Assembly (NCBI GenBank): GCA_002773655.1
Contig: PFAR01000041.1
Location: 1-9,936 of the forward strand
DNA: 9,936 nucleotides
Direction of reading: 5' to 3'
Source: Candidatus Falkowbacteria bacterium CG10_big_fil_rev_8_21_14_0_10_43_10
GTDB lineage: Bacteria > Patescibacteriota > Patescibacteriia > Patescibacteriales > XYC2-FULL-47-12
The position numbers and the translations under genes were made by a program. Each line of letters begins with the position of its first letter. Position 1 is the stretch's first letter. Below, one piece after another: positions 1 to 6,144 of the stretch. The notes beneath the pieces are model-generated. The model did not search any database. It was not told the DNA's origin and worked only from the letters and a program-made list of their open reading frames with translations.

Positions 1-162
1 GGCGCCATAGCCAAACTGCACGGCTGAATATCCGTCTTTTCCCCCGATCTTTACCTGCACGGCAACGCAAGGGCCGGCCGATATCTTAGTTACCGCGAGC
101 ACAGTCCCGTCTTCCTTAAAAATCTGGGTCATCTCTAATTTTTTGCCTAAAATAAATTTCAT
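1..162 (-). CDS. rplC: Ribosomal protein L3, 5' part (runs off left edge)
   Basis: Large-subunit protein uL3, which binds 23S rRNA early in 50S assembly and reaches towards the peptidyl-transferase centre. Only the first 54 codons are present and the frame stays open to base 1. The translation begins MKFILGKKLEMTQIFKEDGT and goes on through an SAGPCVAVQVK-like strand to QFGYGA, the usual L3 N-terminus (xGxKxGMTQxF, then the P-C-V-Q strand), with E in place of the usual G before MTQ. The ATG at 160-162 is the only plausible start. No Shine-Dalgarno is visible: the bases before it are an AT-rich run. In most bacteria rplC follows rpsJ directly; here it lies 307 bp away behind a terminator-like hairpin, so it may have its own promoter or depend on read-through. 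Confidence 0.93.
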   Translation of the reverse strand, partial: MKFILGKKLEMTQIFKEDGTVLAVTKISAGPCVAVQVKIGGKDGYSAVQFGYGA

Positions 163-188
163 TGATATTAAAATTATTTACCAAACTA

Positions 189-230
189 CAAACTTGATGT
201 TTATAAACTTGCATTCTGTTTGCAAGTTTG
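189..230 (-). promoter_or_regulatory. Mutually exclusive hairpins in the rplC leader
   Basis: Bases 205-213 (aaacttgca) and 221-229 (tgcaagttt) form a perfect 9-bp stem with a 7-base loop. The same right-hand segment, as 223-230 (caagtttg), can instead pair perfectly over 8 bp with 189-196 (caaacttg). On the minus-strand RNA the shared segment is made first and then has two possible partners before the rplC start. This is the shape of a conformational switch, but the region is low-complexity, so chance repetition of an aaacttg motif is a fair alternative. Confidence 0.35.
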
Positions 231-238
231 CAGGGTAC

Positions 239-274
239 AAAAAAATTCTGGCTATACAACAAAATACCAGAATT
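239..274 (-). terminator. Rho-independent terminator after rpsJ
   Basis: On the minus strand, aattctgg pairs with ccagaatt (267-274 with 244-251), extended by a tat/ata pair past a one-base bulge, with an 8-base loop. It is followed at once by a run of seven Ts (239-245, partly inside the stem). It lies about 195 bp beyond the rpsJ stop and ends before the rplC leader. It would stop or attenuate transcripts coming from tuf-rpsJ. Confidence 0.65.
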
Positions 275-325
275 AACTTTGGCCTTTGTTTTATTGTTGT
301 ATATCTTTGAACTTCTTATTTCCTT

Positions 326-331
326 ATTATA
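326..331 (-). promoter_or_regulatory. Possible -10 box upstream of rplC
   Basis: A perfect TATAAT lies on the minus strand. The bases about 17 bp upstream (gaagtg) are a poor -35, and a TTGATA sits only 9 bp away. A transcript starting here would meet the hairpin at 239-274 first, giving a leader-plus-attenuator arrangement. In such AT-rich DNA a chance match is likely. Confidence 0.25.
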
Positions 332-430
332 TTAGCTTCTTATCAAGGCACTTCCTGCTGGGTTACCTTAACAATTATTAATATATTCTTATACTTTGCA
401 ATTTATGATAATTGGTCCGTAAAGAGAATT

Positions 431-449
431 CCTACCGGCAGGCAGGCGC
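431..449. repeat. GC-rich cctaccggcaggcaggcgc motif
   Basis: This is a GC-rich island in an AT-rich spacer, with the unit ggcagg twice in a row and a near-palindromic cctaccggcagg core. Similar CCTGCC/GGCAGG-rich palindromic repeats are, as I recall, dispersed in many Parcubacteria genomes. Membership in such a family is inferred, because only one copy is visible here. Confidence 0.35.
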
Positions 450-469
450 ATTAATGGTGCTAACCTAAC

Positions 470-832
470 CTACATTTTAATTTCCACATCCACGCCGGCC
501 GGCAAACTCAAACTACTTAACATCTCAATCGTCTTGGCGGTCGGTTCAATAATATCAATCAGGCGCTTATGGGTTCGCATTTCAAACTGGTCTTTCGACT
601 TGCTGTGCACAAAAGTTGAACGATTGACGGTATATTTCTTCTTGGCGGTCGGCAGAGGAATCGGACCGAATATCTGCGCTCCGCTTCGCTGCACTCCTTC
701 GATGATGGTTTTAGCCGCCTGGTCAATTATCTTATAATCATAAGCGCGAATTTTTATTCTGACCTTTTGTTTGGCATCATCAGCCGCGGCAGCTTCATTC
801 TCTTTTTTCTTTTGTTCTTCGGTGGTAGGCAT
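470..832 (-). CDS. rpsJ: 30S ribosomal protein S10 with N-terminal extension
   Basis: Small-subunit head protein uS10, which as NusE also joins the NusB/NusG antitermination complex. The core from about residue 23 (KVRIKIRAYDYKIIDQ) to the end matches S10 closely: GAQIFGPIPLP at 51-61 is the long loop reaching into the 30S head, followed by the RTHKRLIDI-EPT segment (86-98) and the C-terminal PAGVDVEIK strand. It is 120 residues long, where E. coli S10 has 103. The surplus is about 20 N-terminal residues that are charged and low-complexity (EEQKKKENEAAAADDAKQ). No other ATG lies near the core start, so the extension appears real. It follows tuf by 79 bp and is followed by a terminator instead of the usual rplC. 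No clear Shine-Dalgarno precedes the ATG. Confidence 0.97.
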   Translation of the reverse strand: MPTTEEQKKKENEAAAADDAKQKVRIKIRAYDYKIIDQAAKTIIEGVQRSGAQIFGPIPLPTAKKKYTVNRSTFVHSKSKDQFEMRTHKRLIDIIEPTAKTIEMLSSLSLPAGVDVEIKM

Positions 833-876
833 TTTAATTTTAAATTACCATCTTAATATAAATAAATTACCACAAA

Positions 877-901
877 CCCCCCATTTATATTTAATGGAGG
901 G
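877..901 (-). promoter_or_regulatory. Hairpin in the tuf-rpsJ spacer
   Basis: On the minus strand, ccctccatt (901-893) pairs with aatgggggg (885-877), 9 bp including one G-U pair, with a 7-base loop. It begins 10 bases after the tuf stop. Only three Ts follow, so it is at best a weak terminator. An mRNA-stabilising or processing hairpin at the 3' end of tuf fits as well. Confidence 0.45.
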
Positions 902-911
902 CCAAGCTAAT

Positions 912-2099
912 TTATTTAACAATCTTTGTCACAACCCCGGCTCCCACGGTGTGCCCGCCTTCGCGGATAGCGAATCTCTGTTTTTCCTCTAAAGCAATTG
1001 GAGCGATTAATTTTACAACCATATTAACTGTGTCACCGGGCATGACCATCTCGGTTCCTTCCGGCAGGATAACTTCGCCGGTAACATCAGTAGTCCGGAT
1101 ATAAAACTGCGGCTTATAACCCTTAAAAAACGGCTTGTGGCGCCCGCCTTCATCCTTGGTCAACACATAAACTTCGGCCTCAAATTCGGTATGAGGAGTT
1201 AACGTTCCCGGCTTGGCTAAAACCTGGCCGCGCTCAACTTCGTCTTTTTTAGTTCCGCGCAATAAAATTCCGGCATTATCCCCGGCCTGTCCCTGGTCCA
1301 GAGTCTTATTAAACATCTCCACGCCAGTAACGGTTGTTTTGACAGTGTCCTTTAAGCCGATTATTTCAATTTCCTCGCCGATTTTAACTACACCGCGCTC
1401 AATGCGCCCGGTTACCACTGTGCCGCGCCCTTCAATTGAAAATACGTCTTCAATCGGCATTAAAAAGGGCTGGTCAATATCCCGCTTCGGCTCCGGAATT
1501 TTTTCATCCAAGGCTTTTACCAGATCCAAAATCGCCTGGCCGTATTCTCCCTTCGGATTTTCCAGCGCTTTTAAAGCGCTGCCGCGGATAATCGGCGTAT
1601 TGTCGCCGTCAAATTCATATTTCTTTAACAGATCCCTTACTTCCTCTTCGACTAAATCAATTAATTCCTTATCTTCCACCATATCAACCTTGTTTAAAAA
1701 TACCACCATATAAGGCACGCCGACCTGGTGGGCCAATAAAATATGTTCGCGAGTTTGGGGCATCGGTCCGTCGGTAGCGCTCACAACTAAAATAGCGCCG
1801 TCCATCTGCGCCGCGCCGGTAATCATGTTTTTCACATAATCGGCATGGCCCGGACAGTCAACGTGGGCATAATGGCGTTTTTCCGATTCATATTCAACAT
1901 GCGCGGTGGCGATAGTAATTCCGCGCGCTCTTTCTTCCGGAGCGGAGTCAATCTGGTCTACGGATTTGCTTGAAGCGCTCATACCGTTTTCAGCCAACAC
2001 CTTTAAAATAGCCGCCGTTAAAGTAGTTTTACCATGGTCAACGTGGCCGATTGTGCCTACGTTAACATGAGGTTTTTTTCTTTCAAATTGTGAAGTCAT
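912..2099 (-). CDS. tuf: Elongation factor Tu
   Basis: GTPase that delivers aminoacyl-tRNA to the ribosomal A site. It is 395 residues, the normal length. All G motifs are intact: GHVDHGKT (18-25, P-loop), RGIT (59-62, switch I), DCPGH (81-85) with His85 as the catalytic histidine, NKVD (136-139) and GSALK (173-177). Domains 2 and 3 follow with typical segments (FSIEGRGTVVTGRIERG, and the C-terminal FAIREGGHTVGAGVVTKI). The start MTSQFERKKPHVNVGTIGH is the normal one. The gene lies 90 bp after the acidic gene, where fusA would normally be the neighbour, and 79 bp before rpsJ. A structured leader sits just upstream (2112-2149). No missing residue or frameshift is visible. There is no obvious Shine-Dalgarno. 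Confidence 0.99.
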   Translation of the reverse strand: MTSQFERKKPHVNVGTIGHVDHGKTTLTAAILKVLAENGMSASSKSVDQIDSAPEERARGITIATAHVEYESEKRHYAHVDCPGHADYVKNMITGAAQMDGAILVVSATDGPMPQTREHILLAHQVGVPYMVVFLNKVDMVEDKELIDLVEEEVRDLLKKYEFDGDNTPIIRGSALKALENPKGEYGQAILDLVKALDEKIPEPKRDIDQPFLMPIEDVFSIEGRGTVVTGRIERGVVKIGEEIEIIGLKDTVKTTVTGVEMFNKTLDQGQAGDNAGILLRGTKKDEVERGQVLAKPGTLTPHTEFEAEVYVLTKDEGGRHKPFFKGYKPQFYIRTTDVTGEVILPEGTEMVMPGDTVNMVVKLIAPIALEEKQRFAIREGGHTVGAGVVTKIVK

Positions 2100-2111
2100 A
2101 ATTAGTCTTAC

Positions 2112-2149
2112 ACGGCCCCCGAATTATTTCGGAGTTACAATCCAGCCGT
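2112..2149 (-). promoter_or_regulatory. Structured leader before tuf
   Basis: In minus-strand RNA an inner stem pairs 2128-2134 with 2117-2123 (7 bp, one G-U, tetraloop auaa). Directly below it a perfect 5-bp stem pairs 2145-2149 with 2112-2116 (acggc/gccgt), leaving a one-sided 10-base bulge. The structure ends 12 bases before the tuf ATG. It is GC-rich against very AT-rich surroundings, which argues for a selected structure. A role in control of EF-Tu synthesis is inference. Confidence 0.45.
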
Positions 2150-2189
2150 TTATTTTAAATTATTAATATATTTATAAATAAACTTAAAC

Positions 2190-2831
2190 TTATATTGTTT
2201 CCAAATAATACCGATCGTCATCTTCGCCTTTGCCGGCTGAAATTTCCGGTTGTCCCGCTTCTTTTATATATTTTGGTATCCTCCACTTGTTTGAACGGCT
2301 GTCGGTTTTTTCCTCGGAAAATTCATAGTTCATTTTACCATACTCCGCGTTATTGTCAAGTTTTTGGCCTTTTTCCTGGCTAAACTGGCTAAATTTATCG
2401 TCTGATAAATAAAAATCATCAATAATAGGGGATTTTCCCTCATTTCCGGCGTTAGGGGTTATATCTTTATAGCTCATTGTTGAAATATCTTCCGCCTGCT
2501 CTTTTGATTCTTTTTGATTATATTGATTATAAAACTCGTCCATATCCTGATCATCTTCCGAAAAATCGCTGAATTCGCTGTTATAATTATCGTCCTCGCC
2601 ATCATTAAAATCTTCGTGGTCATTAAAATCCTCCTCTAGCTCCTCCCAATTCTCGTCATTATCATCATCCATTTCGCCATCCATCCATGGCTCATCTTTT
2701 TTAATTAAATATTCATATTCATTAATGTCCATTACCACGTAACTTTTATTCGGATCGCTCTTGTCCACCACGACCATCTTGTCGCCAGTCCTCCTGACTA
2801 AGTTTAAAATTCTTTCTAATTGGCTTTGCAT
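2190..2831 (-). CDS. Unrecognised acidic protein between fusA and tuf
   Basis: I do not recognise this as a named family. From the ATG at 2829-2831 it has 213 residues. Residues 1-45 look folded: a helix (LERILNLVRRTGDK) followed by MVVVDKSDPNKSYVVMDINEYEYLIKK. This resembles the N-terminal half of Phd/YefM antitoxins (short strand, turn, strand, then an M-x-x-x-E-Y-E-x-L helix). Residues 46-106 hold 29 Asp/Glu and no Lys/Arg, including a repeated EDFND; this part is probably disordered. A mixed polar linker follows, then a basic patch (SNKWRIPKYIKEAG) and a short terminal RYYLETI. There is no membrane segment or signal peptide. It lies 89 bp after fusA and 90 bp before tuf on the same strand, so it is probably co-transcribed with the elongation factors. 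A TTG start at 2886-2888 would add 19 residues; the ATG is preferred because an AGGAGG (2848-2853) lies just upstream and the extra residues read like translated leader hairpin. Confidence 0.8.
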   Translation of the reverse strand: MQSQLERILNLVRRTGDKMVVVDKSDPNKSYVVMDINEYEYLIKKDEPWMDGEMDDDNDENWEELEEDFNDHEDFNDGEDDNYNSEFSDFSEDDQDMDEFYNQYNQKESKEQAEDISTMSYKDITPNAGNEGKSPIIDDFYLSDDKFSQFSQEKGQKLDNNAEYGKMNYEFSEEKTDSRSNKWRIPKYIKEAGQPEISAGKGEDDDRYYLETI

Positions 2832-2832
2832 A

Positions 2833-2868
2833 GGGGAATGTCCCCAACCTCCTGCGGGTTTTTGGGGA
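2833..2868 (-). promoter_or_regulatory. SD-bearing alternative hairpins before the acidic gene
   Basis: The clearest Shine-Dalgarno in the window, AGGAGG (2848-2853), is 16 bases from the ATG, which is too far for normal use. It sits in the loop of a perfect 7-bp stem (tccccaa 2841-2847 with ttgggga 2862-2868). The inner strand can pair instead with 2833-2837 (gggga with tcccc, 3-base loop). That second hairpin lies exactly between the SD and the ATG and would shorten their effective distance to about 3 bases. Confidence 0.5.
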
Positions 2869-2920
2869 TTTAAAAAATTACTCTTCAATTATATGACATT
2901 TAAACCAAAAGTCAAACTTT

Positions 2921-5041
2921 TTACCTTCGGCCGCCGCCCTTGCCCTGGATAATTTCTTCGGCCTTATTTTTCGGCACTTCTTCATATCCATGCAGCTCCA
3001 TTGAGTAGCTAGCCCGGCCCTGGGTCATTGAGCGCAAAGTAGTAGCGTATCCGAACATTTCCGCCAAAGGCACTTTAGCGGAAATTACCTTCATCTGGCC
3101 GCGCTCGCGCATTTCGCCCACCTGCCCGCGTTTGGAATTAATATCGCCGACCACATCGCCCATAAACTGCTCTGGAGTCACTACCTCTATATCCATTATC
3201 GGTTCGAGCAATATAGGATTGGCCCTTTTGCAGGCATCTTGAAAAGCCATGGAGCCGGCAATCTTAAAAGCCGCCTCATTGGAATCGACCTCATGGTATG
3301 ATCCGTCATATACCGCGACATCAATATTAACCAGCTGATATCCGGCCAGAATGCCTTTCTCCATTGCTTCTTTTACGCCTTTTTCAATAGCGGGAATATA
3401 TTCTCTGGGAATATCGCCGCCCTTAACTTCATCGCGAAATTCAAAATTTTTCTTTTCGCCGTTCTCGTCGGCTTCAGCCGGCTTAACCCGCAGCCAGCAA
3501 TGGCCGTATTGCCCGCGTCCGCCCGACTGGCGGATATACTTTCCTTCCGCTTCCGCCTCTTTCTTAATAGTCTCGCGGTATGCTACCTGCGGCTGGCCCA
3601 CGTTGGCCTCTACCTTAAACTCCCGCTTCATGCGGTCAACAATAATGTCTAAATGCAGCTCGCCCATGCCAGCAATCAGAGTCTGGCCGGTCTCTTCGTC
3701 GCTGCTAACCTGGAAAGTCGGGTCTTCCTCAGCTAATTTTGACAGAGCGATTCCCATCTTTTCCTGATCGACTTTAGTCTTCGGCTCAACCGCCACTTTA
3801 ATGACCGGATCGGGAAAAACAATATTTTCTAAAATTACCGGGCGCTTTTCATCGCATAAAGTATTTCCGGTAACAGTATTTTTTAAACCGATTACCGCCG
3901 CGATTTCTCCGGCTTTTACCTCCTGCACCTCTTCCCGGTGATTGGCGTGCATGCGGACAATGCGGCCGATTCGCTCCCTGCTGTCGGTGGCGGTATTTAA
4001 CACATAGGAGCCGGCTTTCAGCGAGCCGCTGTAAACGCGCACGAAGCAAAGCTTGCCCACGAACGGATCGGTGGCAATCTTAAACGCTAAGCCGGCAAAC
4101 GGCTCGTTTTCATCGGGCCTTATTCTTATTTTTTCCACGCCTTCTTCATTTTCGCGTCCGGAATCTTTGGGGTTTATGCCCTCTATCGGCGGAACATCCA
4201 GCGGCGACGGCAGATAATCGCAAACCGCGTCCAGCATTTTTTGCACCCCTTTATTTTTTAAAGCGCTGCCGCAGAACACGGGCACGAACTGATTCGCGAT
4301 TATCGCTTTCCGCAGTTCCTTTTTTAAATCTTCCACCGGGATCTCTTCGCCGGATAAATATTTGCCCATCATCTCTTCATTATTCTCAACAATAGCTTCA
4401 ATCAGCTTTCCGCGGTACTCCTCCGTCTTTTCTTTCATGTCTTCCGAAATTTCCTCCTCTTTTACATCCGTGCCTAAATCATTGGTATAAATAAAAGCTT
4501 TCCGGTTTAAGAGATCAATCACTCCCTGGAATTTATCTTCCAAGCCGATCGGCAGCTGCAACGGATGAGCTCTTTTAGTCAGCCGTTCATGGATTGAATC
4601 CAAATCTTTATAAAAATCGGCTCCCATCCGGTCCATTTTATTAACGAAGCACATGCGCGGCACTTTATATTTTTCCGCCTGATGCCAGACCGTTTCCGAC
4701 TGCGGCTCTACGCCGGCCACGCCGTCAAAAATAACCACGCCGCCATCCAGCACGCGCAGGGAGCGCTCCACTTCAGCCGTGAAATCCACGTGCCCCGGAG
4801 TATCAATTATATTAATCCGGCAATCTTTCCAAAAACAAGTGGTCGCGGCGGAGGTAATGGTAATGCCGCGCTCCTGCTCCTGTTCCATCCAGTCCATTTC
4901 CGCTTCGCCTTCATGCACTTCGCCGATTTTATGCTTTTTGCCGGTGTAAAACAAAATACGCTCGGAAACGGTTGTTTTGCCGGCGTCGATGTGGGCGATG
5001 ATGCCAATATTGCGGACTTTATCAAGCGGATAGTCGTTCAT
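2921..5041 (-). CDS. fusA: Elongation factor G
   Basis: Translocation GTPase that moves tRNA and mRNA through the ribosome after peptide transfer. From the ATG at 5039-5041 it has 706 residues, normal for EF-G. Domain I carries AHIDAGKT (16-23), RGIT (58-61), DTPGH (80-84) and NKMD (134-137). The later domains show typical EF-G blocks: FKIATDPFVGKLCFVRVYSG (domain II), GMGELHLDIIVDRMKREF (domain III), GGRGQYGHCWLRV (domain IV) and PLAEMFGYATTLRSMTQGRASYSMEL (domain V). An upstream in-frame TTG (5060-5062) would add seven residues (MKKYTKF). The ATG giving MNDYPLDKVRNIGIIAHID fits the family better, and neither start has a Shine-Dalgarno. It lies 94 bp after rpsG. The normal downstream neighbour tuf is displaced by the acidic gene. 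Confidence 0.98.
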   Translation of the reverse strand: MNDYPLDKVRNIGIIAHIDAGKTTVSERILFYTGKKHKIGEVHEGEAEMDWMEQEQERGITITSAATTCFWKDCRINIIDTPGHVDFTAEVERSLRVLDGGVVIFDGVAGVEPQSETVWHQAEKYKVPRMCFVNKMDRMGADFYKDLDSIHERLTKRAHPLQLPIGLEDKFQGVIDLLNRKAFIYTNDLGTDVKEEEISEDMKEKTEEYRGKLIEAIVENNEEMMGKYLSGEEIPVEDLKKELRKAIIANQFVPVFCGSALKNKGVQKMLDAVCDYLPSPLDVPPIEGINPKDSGRENEEGVEKIRIRPDENEPFAGLAFKIATDPFVGKLCFVRVYSGSLKAGSYVLNTATDSRERIGRIVRMHANHREEVQEVKAGEIAAVIGLKNTVTGNTLCDEKRPVILENIVFPDPVIKVAVEPKTKVDQEKMGIALSKLAEEDPTFQVSSDEETGQTLIAGMGELHLDIIVDRMKREFKVEANVGQPQVAYRETIKKEAEAEGKYIRQSGGRGQYGHCWLRVKPAEADENGEKKNFEFRDEVKGGDIPREYIPAIEKGVKEAMEKGILAGYQLVNIDVAVYDGSYHEVDSNEAAFKIAGSMAFQDACKRANPILLEPIMDIEVVTPEQFMGDVVGDINSKRGQVGEMRERGQMKVISAKVPLAEMFGYATTLRSMTQGRASYSMELHGYEEVPKNKAEEIIQGKGGGRR

Positions 5042-5069
5042 AAATTTTGTATATTTCTTCAACAGATTT

Positions 5070-5096
5070 CATAACAGGTTTCGGAAACCTGTTATG
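5070..5096. promoter_or_regulatory. Perfect 12-bp palindromic hairpin between rpsG and fusA
   Basis: The sequence cataacaggttt (5070-5081) and its exact complement (5085-5096) flank a 3-base loop. No T run follows on either strand, so it is not a standard terminator. It lies 28 bases upstream of the fusA ATG. Possible roles are an operator, an RNA processing or stability site, or a translational control element for fusA. A very AT-rich stretch (5112-5130) on its upstream side could carry a promoter, but I see no clear -35. Confidence 0.5.
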
Positions 5097-5135
5097 CATT
5101 CAGACAAAGGCTATACTATATATAATATAAAACTT

Positions 5136-5603
5136 CTACCTGGCGAAATGGGCGAACGCCTTGTTTGCCTCGGCCATCCGCTGCACGTCCATCTTTTTCT
5201 TAACGGTCGCGCCTTCGCCTTTAGAAGCGTCTAATATCTCAGCCGCTAATTTTTCCGCCATTGACTTCCCCTTGCGGCTTTTGGCTGAAGCTAAAAGCCA
5301 GCGGCAGGCTAAAGTAACCCGGCGCTCGCTGCGAACCTGGTAAGGGATTTGGTAGTTGGCGCCCCCAATCCGGCGGCCGCGCACCTCAAGCAAAGGACCT
5401 ACCTGCTTTATAGCCTTATTAAACACATGACGGGGATCCTGTTTGGTTTTTTCTTTTACAATATCAAAACATTCGTAGACAATTTTCTGCGCTACGCTCT
5501 TTTTACCGCGCTTCATCACATAGTTGATAAACTTAGCGATGTCTTTTTCGTGGTATCTTATATCCGGTTTAATGTCGCGCTTAGGCGCTGGTTTTCCCCT
5601 CAT
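5136..5603 (-). CDS. rpsG: 30S ribosomal protein S7
   Basis: Primary 16S rRNA binder that organises the 30S head near the E and P sites. It is 155 residues, the usual length. Diagnostic segments are IAKFINYVMKRGKKSVAQKIVY (22-43), the beta-hairpin region VRGRRIGGANYQIPYQVR (74-91), KSMAEKLAAEILDA (113-126) and the ending RMAEANKAFAHFAR (142-155). The start MRGKPAPKRDIKPD is the only sensible one; there is no Shine-Dalgarno before it. In E. coli S7 represses its own operon by binding the rpsL-rpsG spacer. Here that spacer (124 bp) holds a large inverted repeat, which could serve a similar purpose, but it shows no evident likeness to the E. coli site. Confidence 0.98.
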   Translation of the reverse strand: MRGKPAPKRDIKPDIRYHEKDIAKFINYVMKRGKKSVAQKIVYECFDIVKEKTKQDPRHVFNKAIKQVGPLLEVRGRRIGGANYQIPYQVRSERRVTLACRWLLASAKSRKGKSMAEKLAAEILDASKGEGATVKKKMDVQRMAEANKAFAHFAR

Positions 5604-5634
5604 AAGTTATGTAGATTGTCCGTACTCTGTGTTT

Positions 5635-5704
5635 ATCCGTAAAAAATCTGTGTTTATCTGTTTTGGGCTATGCCTGCCCAGATATACACAAATTTTTTAC
5701 GGAT
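5635..5704. repeat. Long inverted repeat in the rpsL-rpsG spacer
   Basis: Arms of 26 bp (5635-5660 and 5679-5704) match in 24 positions when one is reverse-complemented. The core is atccgtaaaaaat. The apex can form a small hairpin, tgggc (5664-5668) with gccca (5676-5680). The motif tctgtgtttatc occurs twice as a direct repeat (5626-5637 and 5647-5658), and further cggatt units flank the right arm (5700-5705, 5717-5722). It resembles a small dispersed intergenic repeat, or a recombined remnant of one, sitting inside a ribosomal operon. Confidence 0.75.
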
Positions 5705-5727
5705 TCTCACTGATCACGGATTATTTT

Positions 5728-6144
5728 TTATTTAGGTTTCTTGGCTCCGTATCTGCTCCGGCCCTGTCTCCGGCCGTCCACGCCCTGAGTATCAAAAACA
5801 CCGCGCACTATCTTATAGCGCACGCCCGGCAAGTCTTTGGTGCGGCCGCCTTTCAGCAAAACAATTGAATGCTCCTGCAAATTGTGACCCATGCCCGGAA
5901 TATAGGCGGTTACTTCATTGCCATTTGACAAGTGAACGCGAGCGATCTTGCGCAAGGCGGAGTTAGGCTTTTTTGGGGTGGTAGTAGTTACTTTTAAACA
6001 AACCCCCCGCTTAAACGGGTTTCCCTTGGACAGTTCGCTCCTTCTCCGGTGCAGCGTATCTAGAACGGTCTGCAAAGCGGGAGATTTTGATTTTGCTTTT
6101 TTTGATTTTCTTGGTTTTTTAATTAATTGGTGGATGGTTGGCAT
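5728..6144 (-). CDS. rpsL: 30S ribosomal protein S12
   Basis: Decoding-centre protein uS12, important for translational accuracy. From the ATG at 6142-6144 it has 138 residues, starting MPTIHQLIKKPRK. The core motif TTTPKKPNSALRK (54-66) has lysines 58 and 59 at the classic streptomycin site, in their sensitive, wild-type form. The GHNLQEHS and GGRTKDLPGVRY segments follow, with Asp104 at the position that is methylthiolated in some bacteria. Relative to E. coli it has about 15 extra residues after SPALQ (26-44), as also seen in Bacillus-type S12. An in-frame TTG six codons upstream is rejected because the family starts at MPT. It is the first gene of the str block; a GGGA 7 bases before the ATG is the only hint of a Shine-Dalgarno. 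Confidence 0.98.
   Translation of the reverse strand: MPTIHQLIKKPRKSKKAKSKSPALQTVLDTLHRRRSELSKGNPFKRGVCLKVTTTTPKKPNSALRKIARVHLSNGNEVTAYIPGMGHNLQEHSIVLLKGGRTKDLPGVRYKIVRGVFDTQGVDGRRQGRSRYGAKKPK

Larger units (their letters stand above)
163..469 (-). other. Long rpsJ-rplC spacer with terminator and hairpins
   Basis: This 307-bp stretch holds no gene that I can support. Read on the minus strand it contains, in order, a GC-rich motif (431-449), a TATAAT hexamer (326-331), a terminator-like hairpin with a T run (239-274), and a second set of competing hairpins (189-230) just before rplC. It splits what is normally one S10 operon at its first junction. Confidence 0.6.

Noticed and set aside
2190..2888. 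Acidic gene as the antitoxin of a toxin-antitoxin pair
   Set aside because: The likeness to Phd/YefM covers only the first 45 residues, the rest is a long acidic tail, and no toxin-like gene lies beside it; the neighbours are fusA and tuf.
3351..3767. Open frame on the plus strand opposite fusA, and similar ones opposite tuf, rpsG, rpsL and both permeases
   Set aside because: They are antisense shadows of strongly conserved genes, with no recognisable domains.
5042..5062. TTG start adding MKKYTKF to EF-G
   Set aside because: The ATG at 5039-5041 gives the family-typical start near YPLDKVRNIGIIAHID; the TTG has no Shine-Dalgarno.
5070..5096. Terminator between rpsG and fusA
   Set aside because: No T run follows the hairpin on either strand, and it would cut an operon expected to be continuous.
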